A stretch of 64,000 bases of DNA from JBGQMW01 sp963769845 (GCA_963769845.1 CAVYNL010000018.1:46252-110251); one strand, 5' to 3'; shown: positions 25,617 to 34,549, counted from the stretch's first letter. Made by a program: numbers and translations. Notes: generated from the sequence alone by a model not told the origin.

Positions 25617-26093
25617 CTATGCGTATTTCTTGCAGTCATAACAGTACCATCTTTGGTATTGCTGGATATACGTCAGAGGCTTCCCGCAGGTTTGACAGAC
25701 CGGCTGTTGTGCCTGTTGACTCTGCTGCGCATATTTCTTGCAATTGTAGCAGTACCATCTCTGGTACTGGGGAATGTAAGTCAATGGTCCTCCACAAGTG
25801 GGACAGACTGACTGCTGCCCCTCTTGACTTGGCTGTGCTTGGGCAATTCGCTCTCGCGAACCTGACTTGTCTGCCCCGTTGCCACATCGCGGACAGAAGA
25901 GGTTCCCATCCTCTGGGTCTAGCCCAAAAATCCGACCTTTCCAACCACATTTATCGCAACTAACGGCAACTTGCGAGTGCACGTCGATGCTTTGAAGCGC
26001 TTTTCCGCACTGAGGACAATGGACTGGAGCAAGCTCAACTGGTCCTTCGTATGCGAAGCCACATTGACATCGCAAATTCACCGTATCGGGCAT
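25617..26093 (-). CDS. Multi-zinc-ribbon protein with duplicated C-terminal module
   Basis: 158 residues with eight CxxC/CxC pairs, forming about four zinc ribbons. The first two (LRCQCGFAYEG with HCPQCG; VSCDKCGWKG with FCPRCG) are followed by a Gln-rich linker and two near-identical modules: CPTCGGPLTYIPQYQRWYCY and CQTCGKPLTYIQQYQRWYCY, each ending CKKYA, a recent internal duplication. Such zinc-ribbon proteins are common in archaea and usually mediate protein contacts. A TATA-like box on the reverse strand lies at about 26117-26125. Confidence 0.75.
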   Translation of the reverse strand: MPDTVNLRCQCGFAYEGPVELAPVHCPQCGKALQSIDVHSQVAVSCDKCGWKGRIFGLDPEDGNLFCPRCGNGADKSGSRERIAQAQPSQEGQQSVCPTCGGPLTYIPQYQRWYCYNCKKYAQQSQQAQQPVCQTCGKPLTYIQQYQRWYCYDCKKYA

Positions 26094-26320
26094 TTTCCCA
26101 CGTCCTCGTTTATAGATGCCAGCCGATATTTGCTTTACTCTCTTCCACGCGCCGTTTGCCCATCCTTTCGGTCATTCTGCTCATGCCTCAGATTGCGCCT
26201 ATCCCAGTTGTCCGTTCTGTTTCCTATAAAATTCGTGTACTATCTCATATCTTGGCGCACGCAGGGATAACGTTCTCAAAAACGCTCAGCAGCCGCGCAG
26301 GTGTCATATCACTCTTTCCA

Positions 26321-26901
26321 TTATCTGTGTTTGCGTCTGGGCTGTGCTGTTTCGCCCTTTTTCGGCGCGTTTTCTTTCATCGTCGGCACGCGGTCTGCGA
26401 GTACAGAGAAAGTCAAGCCGCGGAAGTGACCTTTGTCGTTCAGGTCTATGATGAAGGATTTGAGTTCATCAACTTTCACCCGCGGATACTGTTTCACGAA
26501 TCTTAGGAACTCGGTGAATTCTGAATAGTTCTTGTGAAGGGCGATGACGACTCGCTCAGCATCACAGCCGATCCCATTCATCGCAAGTATCGTTGCGGCA
26601 GGGTTCTTCTTCTCCATCTCCCTGCCAGTCCTATCTGATCTCTTCAAGAGCTTTCCTGCGACATCGGCTCATTCAACCTGGCAAAAGTTATGGACGCAAT
26701 CTCGAAACCAAGCTTGGCATAGTCTGGGATCACAGTATATTCCCTGATGATACCCTCCCGTTCGAGCCTCGTCCTGACTCTCGTGACAGTGGGCTGGCTA
26801 ACCCTCAGAGTCTTCGCTAGGTCCCTGTCACTCCTGCGACTGTTCTTCAGAAGCTCAGAAACGAGCTTCAGGTCGACATCCTTCAAAAAAAAGGCCCCCA
26901 A
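26321..26901 (-). pseudogene. Lrp/AsnC-family regulator, frameshifted
   Basis: The N-terminal frame (26901-26644) encodes the Lrp helix-turn-helix: VDLKLVSELLKNSRRSDRDL, then LRVSQPTVTRVRTRLEREGI, ending with FARLNEPMSQESS. The ligand-binding half continues in a different frame (26647-26321): REMEKKNPAATILAMNGIGC, then VIALHKNYSEFTEFLRFVKQ. The intact homolog at 48833-49324 aligns across the junction without a break, so an indel near 26640-26655 splits one gene. The C-terminus has an extra basic tail. Either a decayed regulator or an assembly error. Confidence 0.75.
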
Positions 26902-26973
26902 GCCCCTATTAACAAGCTGAATATTTAAGACTCACGCACACAGACGCACGCGCGAAACGGTCCGCGATCTCTG

Positions 26974-27363
26974 TTACTTCTCGACTTGTAGGACCGCGGC
27001 CAGCTCATTGAACAGACTCTGTATGTACTCCTTGTACTTGCCCACCATTCCAGTCTTGAGGCCGAACCCCAAGTTGTCTTGGATCGTCGCGTCTATTTCT
27101 GATTCTCCGCCGGCTTCGTTTATCTGCAGGGTTATCTTCACGGGAAGCGTTTCCTTAGACACAAATATCCCTCCGAGGAAGCGTGTTTTTGCTCCGGAAC
27201 CAATCGTAGCGTCTATCCTTCTTGAATCAGCTTCCAGTATCGTTGCTTTTTTCTCAGCCAGCTTACCAGTCACTATTTTCACAATTTCGTCAGCAGGCTT
27301 TTTGACTTTCCATTTGCGCGTGTCTGAGATCGGCATCGCATCACCCATCCTCATGAGCTTCAC
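26974..27363 (-). CDS. Hypothetical protein (129 aa)
   Basis: Likely start is Met10 (MPISDTRKWKVKKPADEIVK), giving 120 residues. The pattern of strands and helices (ILEADSRRIDATIGSGAKTR, then KITLQINEAGGESEIDATIQ and GMVGKYKEYIQSLFNELAAV) suggests a helix-grip fold of the SRPBCC kind with a long C-terminal helix. No firm family. It lies upstream of the broken Lrp gene on the same strand. Confidence 0.6.
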   Translation of the reverse strand: MKLMRMGDAMPISDTRKWKVKKPADEIVKIVTGKLAEKKATILEADSRRIDATIGSGAKTRFLGGIFVSKETLPVKITLQINEAGGESEIDATIQDNLGFGLKTGMVGKYKEYIQSLFNELAAVLQVEK

Positions 27364-27649
27364 ATGTAGTTATAAGAATTGCTGTGTTTGAGAAACCCGC
27401 GCGCGCTAGTTTCAGAATGCCGAAGGGGGCTATCGACACGATTGTCAGGGTGGCTGAAGCTACGATCGTCCCCCCTGCTCGCTCCCATAGAGGAATGTTG
27501 TGCAGACTGGTCTTAACCCAATGTGCATCATTCGTTCTTCAGTGCGCGCTCACCGCTTTCATTGGGAGCTCCGCCCGCGTCTTGCTCCTTCAATGAAGGA
27601 GTATAGGATTCCTCCGTAACTGTTATTTCCCAAGTCCGACGACGTAGAT

Positions 27650-27925
27650 TTGGAGGATTGGAGTTTGGCCTATTCCATTAGAGTCATGCAGCTAGTCGCA
27701 CTTGTATGGACCGCGGTCGCAATAGTACTCGCCTTGGCACTCGTGACAAGCCTGTTTGCCCCTGGATACGTGATAAATCCATTTCTTGGGAGCTCGCAAC
27801 CCGCTCTTGTCACGCCCGGTATTCCATGGCAGCTTTCAGTGCTCATGTTCTTTGTTTTCCTACTGGTCTTAGATATGCCAGCTTACTTGCTGCTGTACCT
27901 TTGGCACAGATTATCCGAACCCTAA
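27650..27925 (+). CDS. Small membrane protein (91 aa)
   Basis: TTG start at 27650, with a later ATG at 27686 (MQLVALVWTAVAIVLALALV) possible. Two hydrophobic helices (residues 15-36 and 60-85) and an external-looking Pro/Gly loop between them. No family recognised. It is followed by a wHTH gene 100 bases on. Confidence 0.5.
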   Translation: MEDWSLAYSIRVMQLVALVWTAVAIVLALALVTSLFAPGYVINPFLGSSQPALVTPGIPWQLSVLMFFVFLLVLDMPAYLLLYLWHRLSEP

Positions 27926-28029
27926 CAACGCTCGCTTTGCGGTGGAGAAAAAGAACATCCGAGTTTCGGTTTTGTGCGCGCTAAGAATAAGAATGAATTC
28001 CGCATACTATCGTTTCGGAGAGGCAAGTC

Positions 28030-28311
28030 TTGTCTGAGGAACGCCGCAGAACTAAATATGACATTTACGCGGATATCATAGAGATTGTTGTTAGGAAAGG
28101 CATTTGTTCATTGACAAGAATTTCCTATGGCGCCAACATGCCGGTTGACCGAGCCAAGAAAGAAGTCACTTTTCTGGTTTCCCATGGTTTCATAAATGAA
28201 ATTGTAGTTGACGATTCGAAGAAGTACCGTGCTACGAAATGGGGTTTGGAATTCCTGGAGACGTTCAAGCGTATGCAGAAGTTCTTCTCGGCTCTGGAGC
28301 AACGGGAATAG
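28030..28311 (+). CDS. Winged-helix DNA-binding protein (HTH_45 type)
   Basis: 93 residues from TTG 28030. The single winged helix runs YDIYADIIEIVVRKGICSLT, RISYGANMPVDRAKKEVTFL, then wing KKYRATKWGLEFLETFKRMQ and a C-terminal dimerisation helix. This class is abundant in archaea, and regulator targets are unknown. A TATA-like CGCGCTAAGAATAAG precedes it and includes a GCGCGCT motif at about 27976. Related in fold to the gene at 13816. Confidence 0.8.
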   Translation: MSEERRRTKYDIYADIIEIVVRKGICSLTRISYGANMPVDRAKKEVTFLVSHGFINEIVVDDSKKYRATKWGLEFLETFKRMQKFFSALEQRE

Positions 28312-28366
28312 TCACAAAATGTGACTACAAGCTATCTGTAGTTTTCACAAGTTGTTAGTTTGCATG

Positions 28367-28831
28367 TCAGAGCTTCCTCTTTCGGTAGAGATGTCTGCCG
28401 TCAACGGTGTCGTAGTGTTCAAACCCAGCTTCCCCGAGCTTCTTGGCTTCTTCAACGGTTTCAGCTACTTGCACATCATAGTCGTCACATTGGAACTCTT
28501 GAAGGGCTATGTATCGCATGGTGTTGTTGATGTTCTTGTGACCTAGAGCCTGTTGCGTCTTCGGAACGTTCAGATATTTCGCGTGGTGTTTCGTTGCGAA
28601 GAACTTGCGGAAGTCATGGAACGTTATCTTTGTCAGTCGGTCATTCTTCAATTTGAACGCGATGCTCTTTCTTTGCCGTCGATACGAAGCGTACATTGAG
28701 TTCATAGCGCAAGTGAAAACTTTCTTCCCCTTAGCGCGCGCGCCTCTTAAAGAACCATCATGAACCCATAGGTCACGCTCGTCGGGCGCGTTCTTGACAC
28801 ATCCAACATCAAAAGCTACGTTGCAGGCTCC
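28367..28831 (-). pseudogene. Tyrosine recombinase/integrase, C-terminal remnant
   Basis: Open from a stop at 28832-28834 to 28367; the only ATG is at 28705 but the family match begins further upstream (GKKVFTCAMNSMYASYRRQR). The C-terminal catalytic region is clear: TFHDFRKFFATKHHAKYLNV holds the HxxR motif, LGHKNINNTMRYIAL holds the second His-containing box and the nucleophilic Tyr. The first catalytic Arg and the whole N-terminal DNA-binding part are missing, and an in-frame GCGCGCGCG motif at about 28732-28742 encodes Gly-Ala-Arg-Ala. This looks like a degraded integrase of an archaeal integrative element whose other end may be the tRNA fragment at 36157. Confidence 0.7.
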
Positions 28832-29263
28832 CTATTCGACTTCTACACATGTAGGATTATTTTTCGGGACCGTAAGACGCACTCTAGTGAGAAGCAGGAA
28901 GGAGGTGGGACAAATCGTGCCTGTTCTTCTCCGAAAGTGTGTGCCGACACACACGCCTTAACTTCTTCAGACAGTTCTCGGCTTTATTAACTCAAATTGC
29001 GCGGATATGTCGGTGTCACGGATTAAATTCCCATGCCATACTTTACACATGTAGCCGTTTTCCCAAGTCCCAGCTTTCTCTCTCCCACGTCTTCACGTCT
29101 CCTCTAAATCTCGTTACGGTTTCTGCCAGTTCATCTGACTTCAAAAGATGCAGGAATAGTGAGGCTCTGAACGTATCTTCGCGTTTTTCTGCTTATGTTC
29201 GTCTTTCAGCTTGACCATTGCCTTCTGTACTGAATGCCTTAGACTAGAAAAAGGAAAGTGGGT
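28832..29263. other. Gap without recognisable gene
   Basis: 432 bases between the integrase remnant and the surface-protein array. No convincing ORF on either strand. The right end (about 29205-29263) is a diverged copy of the spacer sequence that follows each gene in the array. Confidence 0.4.
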
Positions 29264-29809
29264 TTAGTAGTAGTATGTCCAAGTCCAGTTTCCCGTCCAT
29301 CCAGCGGGGGGTACCGTGGCATCGGGTCTTATGAACAAGAACGACGAAGGCATCACAGGAAAAATCGCGGTTCCATTCGTGCCGCAATCCACTCGGCTGC
29401 TGTAATTCAAGCTCTGAAACGTGTAATTCAATTCGACACTTAGGTCAGCAGTTGCAGATATTTTGACCGAGATGTATCCAGCATATTCGAAAGGACCCAA
29501 TACGAGGTCGCCCGTTATGCGCAGGTAATTTTCAAGCTCGCTTTCAGTCCACACAACTTCGGATTCATTAAGGTTGACGATATTTTGCAGATTTGTATTG
29601 TTATCCTGTGTCTGGTTAAGCAATGTTTCGTTTCCATCAAGCCAAGTTTGCAGTTGCCTGTTTTGGTTTTGAAGATTGTCATAGCTGTTCTTTGCTGAAA
29701 TGCTCGTTACTGTGAAATATGCTATACTCGCTATCAGGATAATGCAGATTAGTCCAAGCACAATAGCAACATTTCTACTAACCATTTTCATCGGTCTAGT
29801 TTCACCCAT
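29264..29809 (-). CDS. Surface-exposed membrane protein, tandem copy 1
   Basis: 181 residues: a short basic start, KMVSRNVAIVLGLICIILIA anchor, an Asn/Gln-rich coiled segment (YDNLQNQNRQLQTWLDGNET), and a beta-sandwich-like outer domain that ends TWTYYY. The anchor, the EYAGYISVKISATAD-type strand, the CGTNGTAIFPV motif and the YYY end are shared with the next two genes. It is the most diverged copy and has the longest coiled segment. No known family; probably cell-surface. Confidence 0.7.
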   Translation of the reverse strand: MGETRPMKMVSRNVAIVLGLICIILIASIAYFTVTSISAKNSYDNLQNQNRQLQTWLDGNETLLNQTQDNNTNLQNIVNLNESEVVWTESELENYLRITGDLVLGPFEYAGYISVKISATADLSVELNYTFQSLNYSSRVDCGTNGTAIFPVMPSSFLFIRPDATVPPAGWTGNWTWTYYY

Positions 29810-29864
29810 TTTTAATTCCCCTAGTTTGCCTTCTGTTGCTGTGCTGATTTAAGATTTCTATATT

Positions 29865-29935
29865 CCTCTTTCGGCTTGACTAGAGCCTTCTGTATGGCAT
29901 GGCTTAGACTAAAAAAAGAGAGTGGGTTTAGTAGT
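29865..29935 (-). repeat. Duplicated spacer after the tandem surface-protein genes
   Basis: This segment and those at about 29205-29270 and 30575-30655 share, in order, CTCTTTCRGCTTGACTAGAG-like sequence, CCTTYTG, an A-rich run and TAGTAGTAGTATGT-like sequence at the gene end. On the reverse strand the A-rich run becomes a T-run just after each stop codon, a likely terminator that was copied with the gene. Confidence 0.6.
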
Positions 29936-30458
29936 AGTATGTTATTGTTACGTTTTCAGTTGCGTTATCGACTGTGTTTGTGTTGCCGACTCTGATTTCT
30001 ATGCCTCTTGGTACATTGATTGAAATTGATGAGGCTCCACTTGAAATGGGTGGCAAGATGGGAAAGACTGCTGTTCCATTTGTGCCCACAGTTATCGTGT
30101 TGTCATAATGAATGCCCATGTATGCATAATAGAATAATTCAACGTATGTCGTGTCGGTTGTTGACGTTTGAACGTTGACCGAAACGTATCCTGCATAACT
30201 TGCTGAGAAAAGCCAAGAGGTAAAATCACCTGCAGTTTGAGTTACGGTCGTGTCATTAACCCAAACTGTAGAGTTGGCAAGGTTGACGATGTTATTGAGG
30301 TTTGTATTCTGTGAATCTAAAGAATCGTAATCGGAATCGGTATGATGATGCGTTGATATGTAGTATGCCATTACTCCACCTAAGCCAGCTATCAAGAGGA
30401 TGCAGACTATGCCTAGTCCAACAGCAACACTTCTTCTAACAACCTTTTTTTCACTCAA
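29928..30458 (-). CDS. Surface-exposed membrane protein, tandem copy 2
   Basis: 176 residues, closest to copy 3. Anchor VAVGLGIVCILLIAGLGGVM, short Asp/Asn linker, then IVNLANSTVWVNDTTVTQTA, SYAGYVSVNVQTSTTDTTYV, ITVGTNGTAVFPILPP, IEIRVGNTNTVDNATENVTI and the TYYY end. The downstream 60 bases (read on the reverse strand) include a T-rich stretch that can serve as an archaeal terminator and are repeated after the other copies. Confidence 0.7.
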   Translation of the reverse strand: MSEKKVVRRSVAVGLGIVCILLIAGLGGVMAYYISTHHHTDSDYDSLDSQNTNLNNIVNLANSTVWVNDTTVTQTAGDFTSWLFSASYAGYVSVNVQTSTTDTTYVELFYYAYMGIHYDNTITVGTNGTAVFPILPPISSGASSISINVPRGIEIRVGNTNTVDNATENVTITYYY

Positions 30459-30641
30459 CCTTGAACCCCTAATTTAGCAAGGGCAACTGAAAGATATACG
30501 TCTAAGCCTTGGTACATCATGTCCCAGAAAGTAGTACAGCCTTACCTAGTTTGTCTTCTTTTGCTGTACAGATTTGATTTCTATTATTCCTCTTTCAGCT
30601 TGACTAGAGCCTTTTGAATAGCATGGAAAAGGAAAGAGTGG

Positions 30642-31163
30642 CTAGTAGTAGTATGTTATCGTTATGGTTTCAGTTGCGTTACCGACCAAGTTTGTGTTTC
30701 CGACCCTGATTTCAATCGGGGGGATAACTGGTGAAAAGGGCGTGATTTGGGCGGGAGGGATGTAACTATATGACACTGGAAAAACTGCTGTTCCACTTAT
30801 GCCAACACCTATTTGATTATCGTAGTAGATACCATCGAAAATGTAGATGACCCGAACATAGGTATTAGAGGTTGTTGATGATAGAACATTAACTGAAACA
30901 TATCCTGCATACCTCGGTGTGAAAAACCAAGAGGTATAATTGCTTGCAGTTTGAGTCACAGTCGTATCATTAACCCAAACTTCGGATTTGTCCAAGTTGG
31001 CAATATCGGTGAGGTCGTTCACTCTTGAATTTAATGAAGAAATCTGTAATATAGCTCCCAATAGACCGACTACTAGAATGATACAGATTATTCCAAGTGC
31101 AATAGCAACATTTCGACTGACCATTTTCTTTGGTTTCGTATCGCTTGATTTTGTTTCATTCAT
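30642..31163 (-). CDS. Surface-exposed membrane protein, tandem copy 3
   Basis: 173 residues with the same plan: anchor VAIALGIICIILVVGLLGAI, linker, DKSEVWVNDTTVTQTASNYT, RYAGYVSVNVLSSTTSNTYV, IGVGISGTAVFPVSY, IEIRVGNTNLVGNATETITI and the TYYY end. The three copies lie head-to-tail with 118 and 183 base spacers that are also similar, so whole gene-plus-spacer units were duplicated. Divergent from the GNAT gene at 31266. Confidence 0.7.
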   Translation of the reverse strand: MNETKSSDTKPKKMVSRNVAIALGIICIILVVGLLGAILQISSLNSRVNDLTDIANLDKSEVWVNDTTVTQTASNYTSWFFTPRYAGYVSVNVLSSTTSNTYVRVIYIFDGIYYDNQIGVGISGTAVFPVSYSYIPPAQITPFSPVIPPIEIRVGNTNLVGNATETITITYYY

Positions 31164-31221
31164 TTTTGAACCCCCAGTTTGTCTTTTGTTGTTTGCAAGA
31201 TTTAAGACTAGCTTCCTTTGA

Positions 31222-31242
31222 GGTTTTGCGGAAAAGTTATAG
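31222..31242 (+). promoter_or_regulatory. Repeated promoter box, copy at the GNAT gene
   Basis: GGTTTTGCGGAAAAGTTATA plus G. Its TTATAG is 24 bases before the TTG start at 31266, the spacing of a leaderless archaeal promoter, with CGGAAAAG in the BRE position. Copies of this 21 bp sequence occur at 31836, 33034 and 34550; elsewhere in the window promoters share only the TATA core. Confidence 0.65.
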
Positions 31243-31265
31243 CCGAATCGACTTGACTATTTGGA

Positions 31266-31820
31266 TTGGTGTTCGGATTGCTTGAAGGCAAAAATGTGAA
31301 TCTGCGAATCATGGAGAAAGAGGATGTGCCATTATTTACAGAATGGGTCAACAAGCCTGAGGTTTTTGGTGAATACAATCCTCTGCATCAGATGTCCAAA
31401 ACGGAAGTAGAGAAAATGCTTGATAATCCGTCTGACCTTCAGTTTTTCTTCGTAGAGAAGAAGGACGGAAGCAAAATCGGTTTCATAGCTCATTTTCACG
31501 TCCTGCATTTGGGAACTGGAAGCAAACTGCTGGAGATTGGTTATTCTTTGGTTCCAAGTGAAAGAGGCAAGGGCTACTGCACAGAAGCTGTGGAGATTAT
31601 GGTGGATTACTTGTTTCTTTCTAGAGAGTCTATGCGTATTCAGGCTTGCACAGACATTAGAAATCTTGCTTCTCAGAGGGTTTTGGAGAAAGCTGGATTC
31701 AAAAGAGAAGGCATAATGAGGAATGCATTCTTCTGGAGAGGAAAATGGACAGAAGACTGCCTATACAGCATGGTCAGAGAAGAATGGAAAGAACCAAAGA
31801 CCCTAACAAGAACCACTTGA
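31266..31820 (+). CDS. GNAT-family N-acetyltransferase
   Basis: 184 residues, TTG start (a GTG follows directly). RimJ/RimL-like GNAT: LLEGKNVNLRIMEKEDVPLF at the start, acetyl-CoA pyrophosphate-binding loop YSLVPSERGKGYCTEAVEIM (motif A, R-x-x-G-x-G/A near residue 100), and IQACTDIRNLASQRVLEKAG then FKREGIMRNAFFWRGKW at the end. Likely acetylates a protein N-terminus, an amino acid or an antibiotic-like compound; not decidable. Under the repeated promoter box. Confidence 0.92.
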   Translation: MVFGLLEGKNVNLRIMEKEDVPLFTEWVNKPEVFGEYNPLHQMSKTEVEKMLDNPSDLQFFFVEKKDGSKIGFIAHFHVLHLGTGSKLLEIGYSLVPSERGKGYCTEAVEIMVDYLFLSRESMRIQACTDIRNLASQRVLEKAGFKREGIMRNAFFWRGKWTEDCLYSMVREEWKEPKTLTRTT

Positions 31821-31835
31821 AGAAAGCCAGTTTTT

Positions 31836-31855
31836 GGTTTTGCGGAAAAGTTATA
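31836..31855 (+). promoter_or_regulatory. Repeated promoter box, orphan copy
   Basis: Same sequence as at 31222, preceded by AAGCCAGTTTTTG, which also precedes the 33034 copy. No gene starts at the right distance: the next ATG is six bases on and opens only a 30-codon frame antisense to the MEDS regulator. It may be the footprint of a duplication or a lost gene. Confidence 0.5.
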
Positions 31856-31897
31856 GGTGAAATGAAGCAATCTTGGTGCGTTTGGGCTACCTTCCGT

Positions 31898-32734
31898 TCA
31901 CGTTATTGTTTTTCCGAGCAAGTCTTTAGAAATTATGTGACCGTGACAATTTAAGACTCTGGTGAGGTATTTCTCTTCAAGTATGTTCTTGTCGTAGAGG
32001 CACAGCCCACAAACGTCAAAAACAAGTTGTCTGCCTAACAATTCATCGAATTTCAATAACACTTCACTTAATCCAGTATTGATGAAGTCAGTTACTTCGC
32101 CAGCAACATGCACTCCCGTAAATCCAGCCTTTTTCTTCTCTTGAATAAGCATCTGCCAATTCGGTAAAATTGTTCTTTTGGTTTTGGCTCCTCCTTTTCC
32201 TAGATACCATTCAATACCAGATGTGATTGTAAATGCTCCGTTGGGTAGGCTGTCAACGTCTATGCCATACTTTTGGATTTCTCGAATTTCAGAATCCAGT
32301 TTGTCCTCGGAGACAAAATATGCAGCCGCCTCACCCCTTGATAGTCCAGCTTTTAGGAACGGAAACGATATTTGGCGTTTGAAATCGTCATTATCATAGA
32401 AGGCGACAGCATGGTCTCCAATTGTCAGGTGTTCGGCATATCTGGATGCTTCCTTTTCTCTTGAAGTCATAAAGCGAAAATCACGAATCAGTTGAGCTAA
32501 CAATTTTCCTCTGTCCGTTAGGCGATATTTCTTTGTTGTAGGCTCAAGTTCAACGAATTTGCTCAGGGTTCTGAGATGATAACCAAATTTGCCATGGTTA
32601 CCATCAGCACCAACACTATTCAACAAGTCCATAAACGACAAGTTCTCATCATGTAAACATTCTATGATTTTCCTATTCATAGGATGCAACATTGCTCTGT
32701 GAATATCATAATCCCAATTGTTGTTTCCTTGCAC
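31898..32734 (-). CDS. Winged-helix regulator with MEDS sensory domain
   Basis: 278 residues. Residues about 10-85: ArsR-like winged helix (MNRKIIECLHDENLSFMDLL, GYHLRTLSKFVELEPTTKKY). Residues about 100-270: MEDS domain (methanogen/methylotroph DcmR sensory domain), with GDHAVAFYDNDDFKRQISFP, LKAGLSRGEAAAYFVSEDKL and the Cys-containing LVFDVCGLCLYDKNILEEKY. MEDS proteins are thought to sense small hydrophobic or C1 compounds. It is convergent with the GNAT gene. Could be the local regulator of the repeated promoter, but that is only inference. Confidence 0.85.
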   Translation of the reverse strand: MQGNNNWDYDIHRAMLHPMNRKIIECLHDENLSFMDLLNSVGADGNHGKFGYHLRTLSKFVELEPTTKKYRLTDRGKLLAQLIRDFRFMTSREKEASRYAEHLTIGDHAVAFYDNDDFKRQISFPFLKAGLSRGEAAAYFVSEDKLDSEIREIQKYGIDVDSLPNGAFTITSGIEWYLGKGGAKTKRTILPNWQMLIQEKKKAGFTGVHVAGEVTDFINTGLSEVLLKFDELLGRQLVFDVCGLCLYDKNILEEKYLTRVLNCHGHIISKDLLGKTIT

Positions 32735-33078
32735 TCACAGTCACACTAATTAAGACTCATGCCAGTCACTTATCCGTTTGGTGAAGAGTGTTTCACCTAT
32801 GGAGAAAGAGAAAGGCAAGCTTTTGTGCATCGATTCAATTATTAGTTTTTCTGTTCTACGTTTTCGAATGCCCTTTAGACACTACAAACTCGAATGGACA
32901 GAACTTTAGAATTACTGCTTTAGGATGTCTCGAAGGAAAATAGACAGAAGGGTAAACTTCCACTTTAGACTCATATACTCTCTTTAGTACATTCTCAGCA
33001 TAGACTCATTTCCTTGTTCGATAAGCCAGTTTTGGTTTTGCGGAAAAGTTATAGCTGAACCAAATTAGATTACATTGA
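32735..33078. other. Gap between divergent genes
   Basis: 344 bases. The left part should hold the reverse promoter of the MEDS gene (TTAATTAG on the reverse strand near 32746); the right end holds the repeated promoter box. The words AGACTCAT occur three times (about 32753, 32969, 33002). Nothing coding seen. Confidence 0.35.
33034..33054 (+). promoter_or_regulatory. Repeated promoter box, copy at the DUF4760-like gene
   Basis: GGTTTTGCGGAAAAGTTATA plus G followed by CTGAA, as in the 34550 copy. TTATAG is 25-30 bases before the TTG/GTG start pair at 33079/33082, which itself matches the TTGGTG start pair of the GNAT gene. Confidence 0.65.
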
Positions 33079-33609
33079 TTGGTGTCAAGAATGGTTGACA
33101 TTCAGACAGTTTCTATTGCTATTGCTTCTGCTAGTGTTGTGGCTGGAGTCATCTATTACAGTCTTCAGATACGGCATCAGAATCTTCAGGTTCAACACCA
33201 GAACCAGATTAGACAAACAGACCTTCTCGTCAGAATATCGCCATGGCTCAATATGAGTGGCAACGAACTACAGGCGGCAGTAGTAAGAACTTTGAACCTT
33301 GAGTTCACGGACTATGATGACTTTCTCAAAAGATATGGTAAGATACACTCCGAAAAACCAGAGCAAACAGCGTTTCTGGCAGTTGTCAATTATCTTGATG
33401 CACTAGGCATTCTGGCACGAAGAAAACTTGTGGATGTGGACCTAATCTATGAATTCTGGACTGGAGATATTCCTCTATTGTGGGAGAAAATCAAACCTGT
33501 CATAGAAGGGATTAGGAAAGAATCGAACTATCCTATTCTTGTCAATGCTGAATATCTCTACAATGAAATGAAGAAGAGAGAACAGAAGCTTCAGCAATCA
33601 AAAGCCTGA
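33079..33609 (+). CDS. DUF4760-like membrane-anchored protein
   Basis: 176 residues from TTG 33079; ATG 33091 is also in frame. N-terminal membrane helix (IAIASASVVAGVIYYSLQIR), a Gln/His-rich coiled linker (HQNLQVQHQNQIRQTDLLVR) and a cytoplasmic helical domain with LEFTDYDDFLKRYGKIHSEK, VNYLDALGILARRKLVDVDL and YEFWTGDIPLLWEKIKPVIE, matching the DUF4760 pattern. Function unknown; such proteins are frequent in accessory islands. Confidence 0.7.
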   Translation: MVSRMVDIQTVSIAIASASVVAGVIYYSLQIRHQNLQVQHQNQIRQTDLLVRISPWLNMSGNELQAAVVRTLNLEFTDYDDFLKRYGKIHSEKPEQTAFLAVVNYLDALGILARRKLVDVDLIYEFWTGDIPLLWEKIKPVIEGIRKESNYPILVNAEYLYNEMKKREQKLQQSKA

Positions 33610-33762
33610 TTCAAGACTTGACTTCTGAAGGTGGAGTACAAAAAAAGGGAATTGTGCTGGCGAAATCTCCACTGCCGCGCTTTTAACTCTGAAAGCACGT
33701 TTTTTCGCAGCGGTCTTATATTCTAACTGTGTAGCTGTTAATGAACGACAAGGCAGGTCACA

Positions 33763-34512
33763 TTGGCTTTGAGGATTTTGAAACCCTCAGGGAAACATCT
33801 AGAGAGGCAAGCCCAAAAAAACCTAGTTCTGGCTATTCTCTGCATTGCTATTCTTTCAGTTTTAGTTCTAGTATCTGCCCCAAAACTCCCAACTCGAATA
33901 GACCTAGGCGACTATCAGATGTCATTCGCACTTGCGATGGTTTTTCCAATCATAGGCATCTGGTACTATTGGAGAAGGTATCATACCTGGAAAATGGGAA
34001 TTGAAGGAGAGAGTAGCGTAACTGAAGTTCTTAAGTCTAAACTTGACGACGACTATTATTTAGTGAACGATGTTCTCTACATTAATGATAGAGGCAACAA
34101 AGAGAACATAGACCATGTTGTTTTGGGACCAAAGGGAGTGTTTGCGGTAGAAACCAAGCACTTTCGCGGTAAGGTGACCTGCAAAGGTAGTTTCTGGCAA
34201 ATTCCTTTCCCTTTTGGACGCAGTCCTAGCACTCAAGCAAAGGGCAATGCAGTCTGGCTCAGTAAAGCAATCAAAGCCTCTGGAGTTTTCGAAGCTCTGA
34301 ACGTCTGGGTTCAGCCCATTGTTGTTTTTTCAAACCCTGATGTAGAATTGGAGATAGTCAACCCAGAGGTCGAAGTTGTAACACTTGACAAACTGGTCAA
34401 CTCCATAACGTCATACGACGACAACAGCTACCACTTTTCTTCTGAACAACTAAAACTCATGGGAGAAGGAATTCTGAAGCAAGCATCTCATGCAATCAAA
34501 CAATCTGAATAG
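33763..34512 (+). CDS. NERD-domain protein with two membrane helices
   Basis: 249 residues from TTG 33763. Two N-terminal membrane helices (about residues 20-40 and 53-70), then a NERD nuclease-related domain: GIEGESSVTEVLKSKLDDDY, VLYINDRGNKENIDHVVLGP (Asp in IDH) and GVFAVETKHFRGKVTCKGSF (the E-x-K of the PD-(D/E)XK-like core). NERD proteins are proposed DNA-processing enzymes and are common on plasmids and islands. Promoter TCTTATATTC at about 33715. Confidence 0.85.
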   Translation: MALRILKPSGKHLERQAQKNLVLAILCIAILSVLVLVSAPKLPTRIDLGDYQMSFALAMVFPIIGIWYYWRRYHTWKMGIEGESSVTEVLKSKLDDDYYLVNDVLYINDRGNKENIDHVVLGPKGVFAVETKHFRGKVTCKGSFWQIPFPFGRSPSTQAKGNAVWLSKAIKASGVFEALNVWVQPIVVFSNPDVELEIVNPEVEVVTLDKLVNSITSYDDNSYHFSSEQLKLMGEGILKQASHAIKQSE

Positions 34513-34549
34513 AAGAGCAACTCCGCACGCGTGAAGACAGAAAAAGAGG

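Noticed and set aside
27384..27596. Forward 70-codon frame starting near a GCGCGCGCG motif
   Set aside because: First 25 residues (MPKGAIDTIVRVAEATIVPP) look protein-like but the remainder does not; too little to call a gene or a defined remnant.
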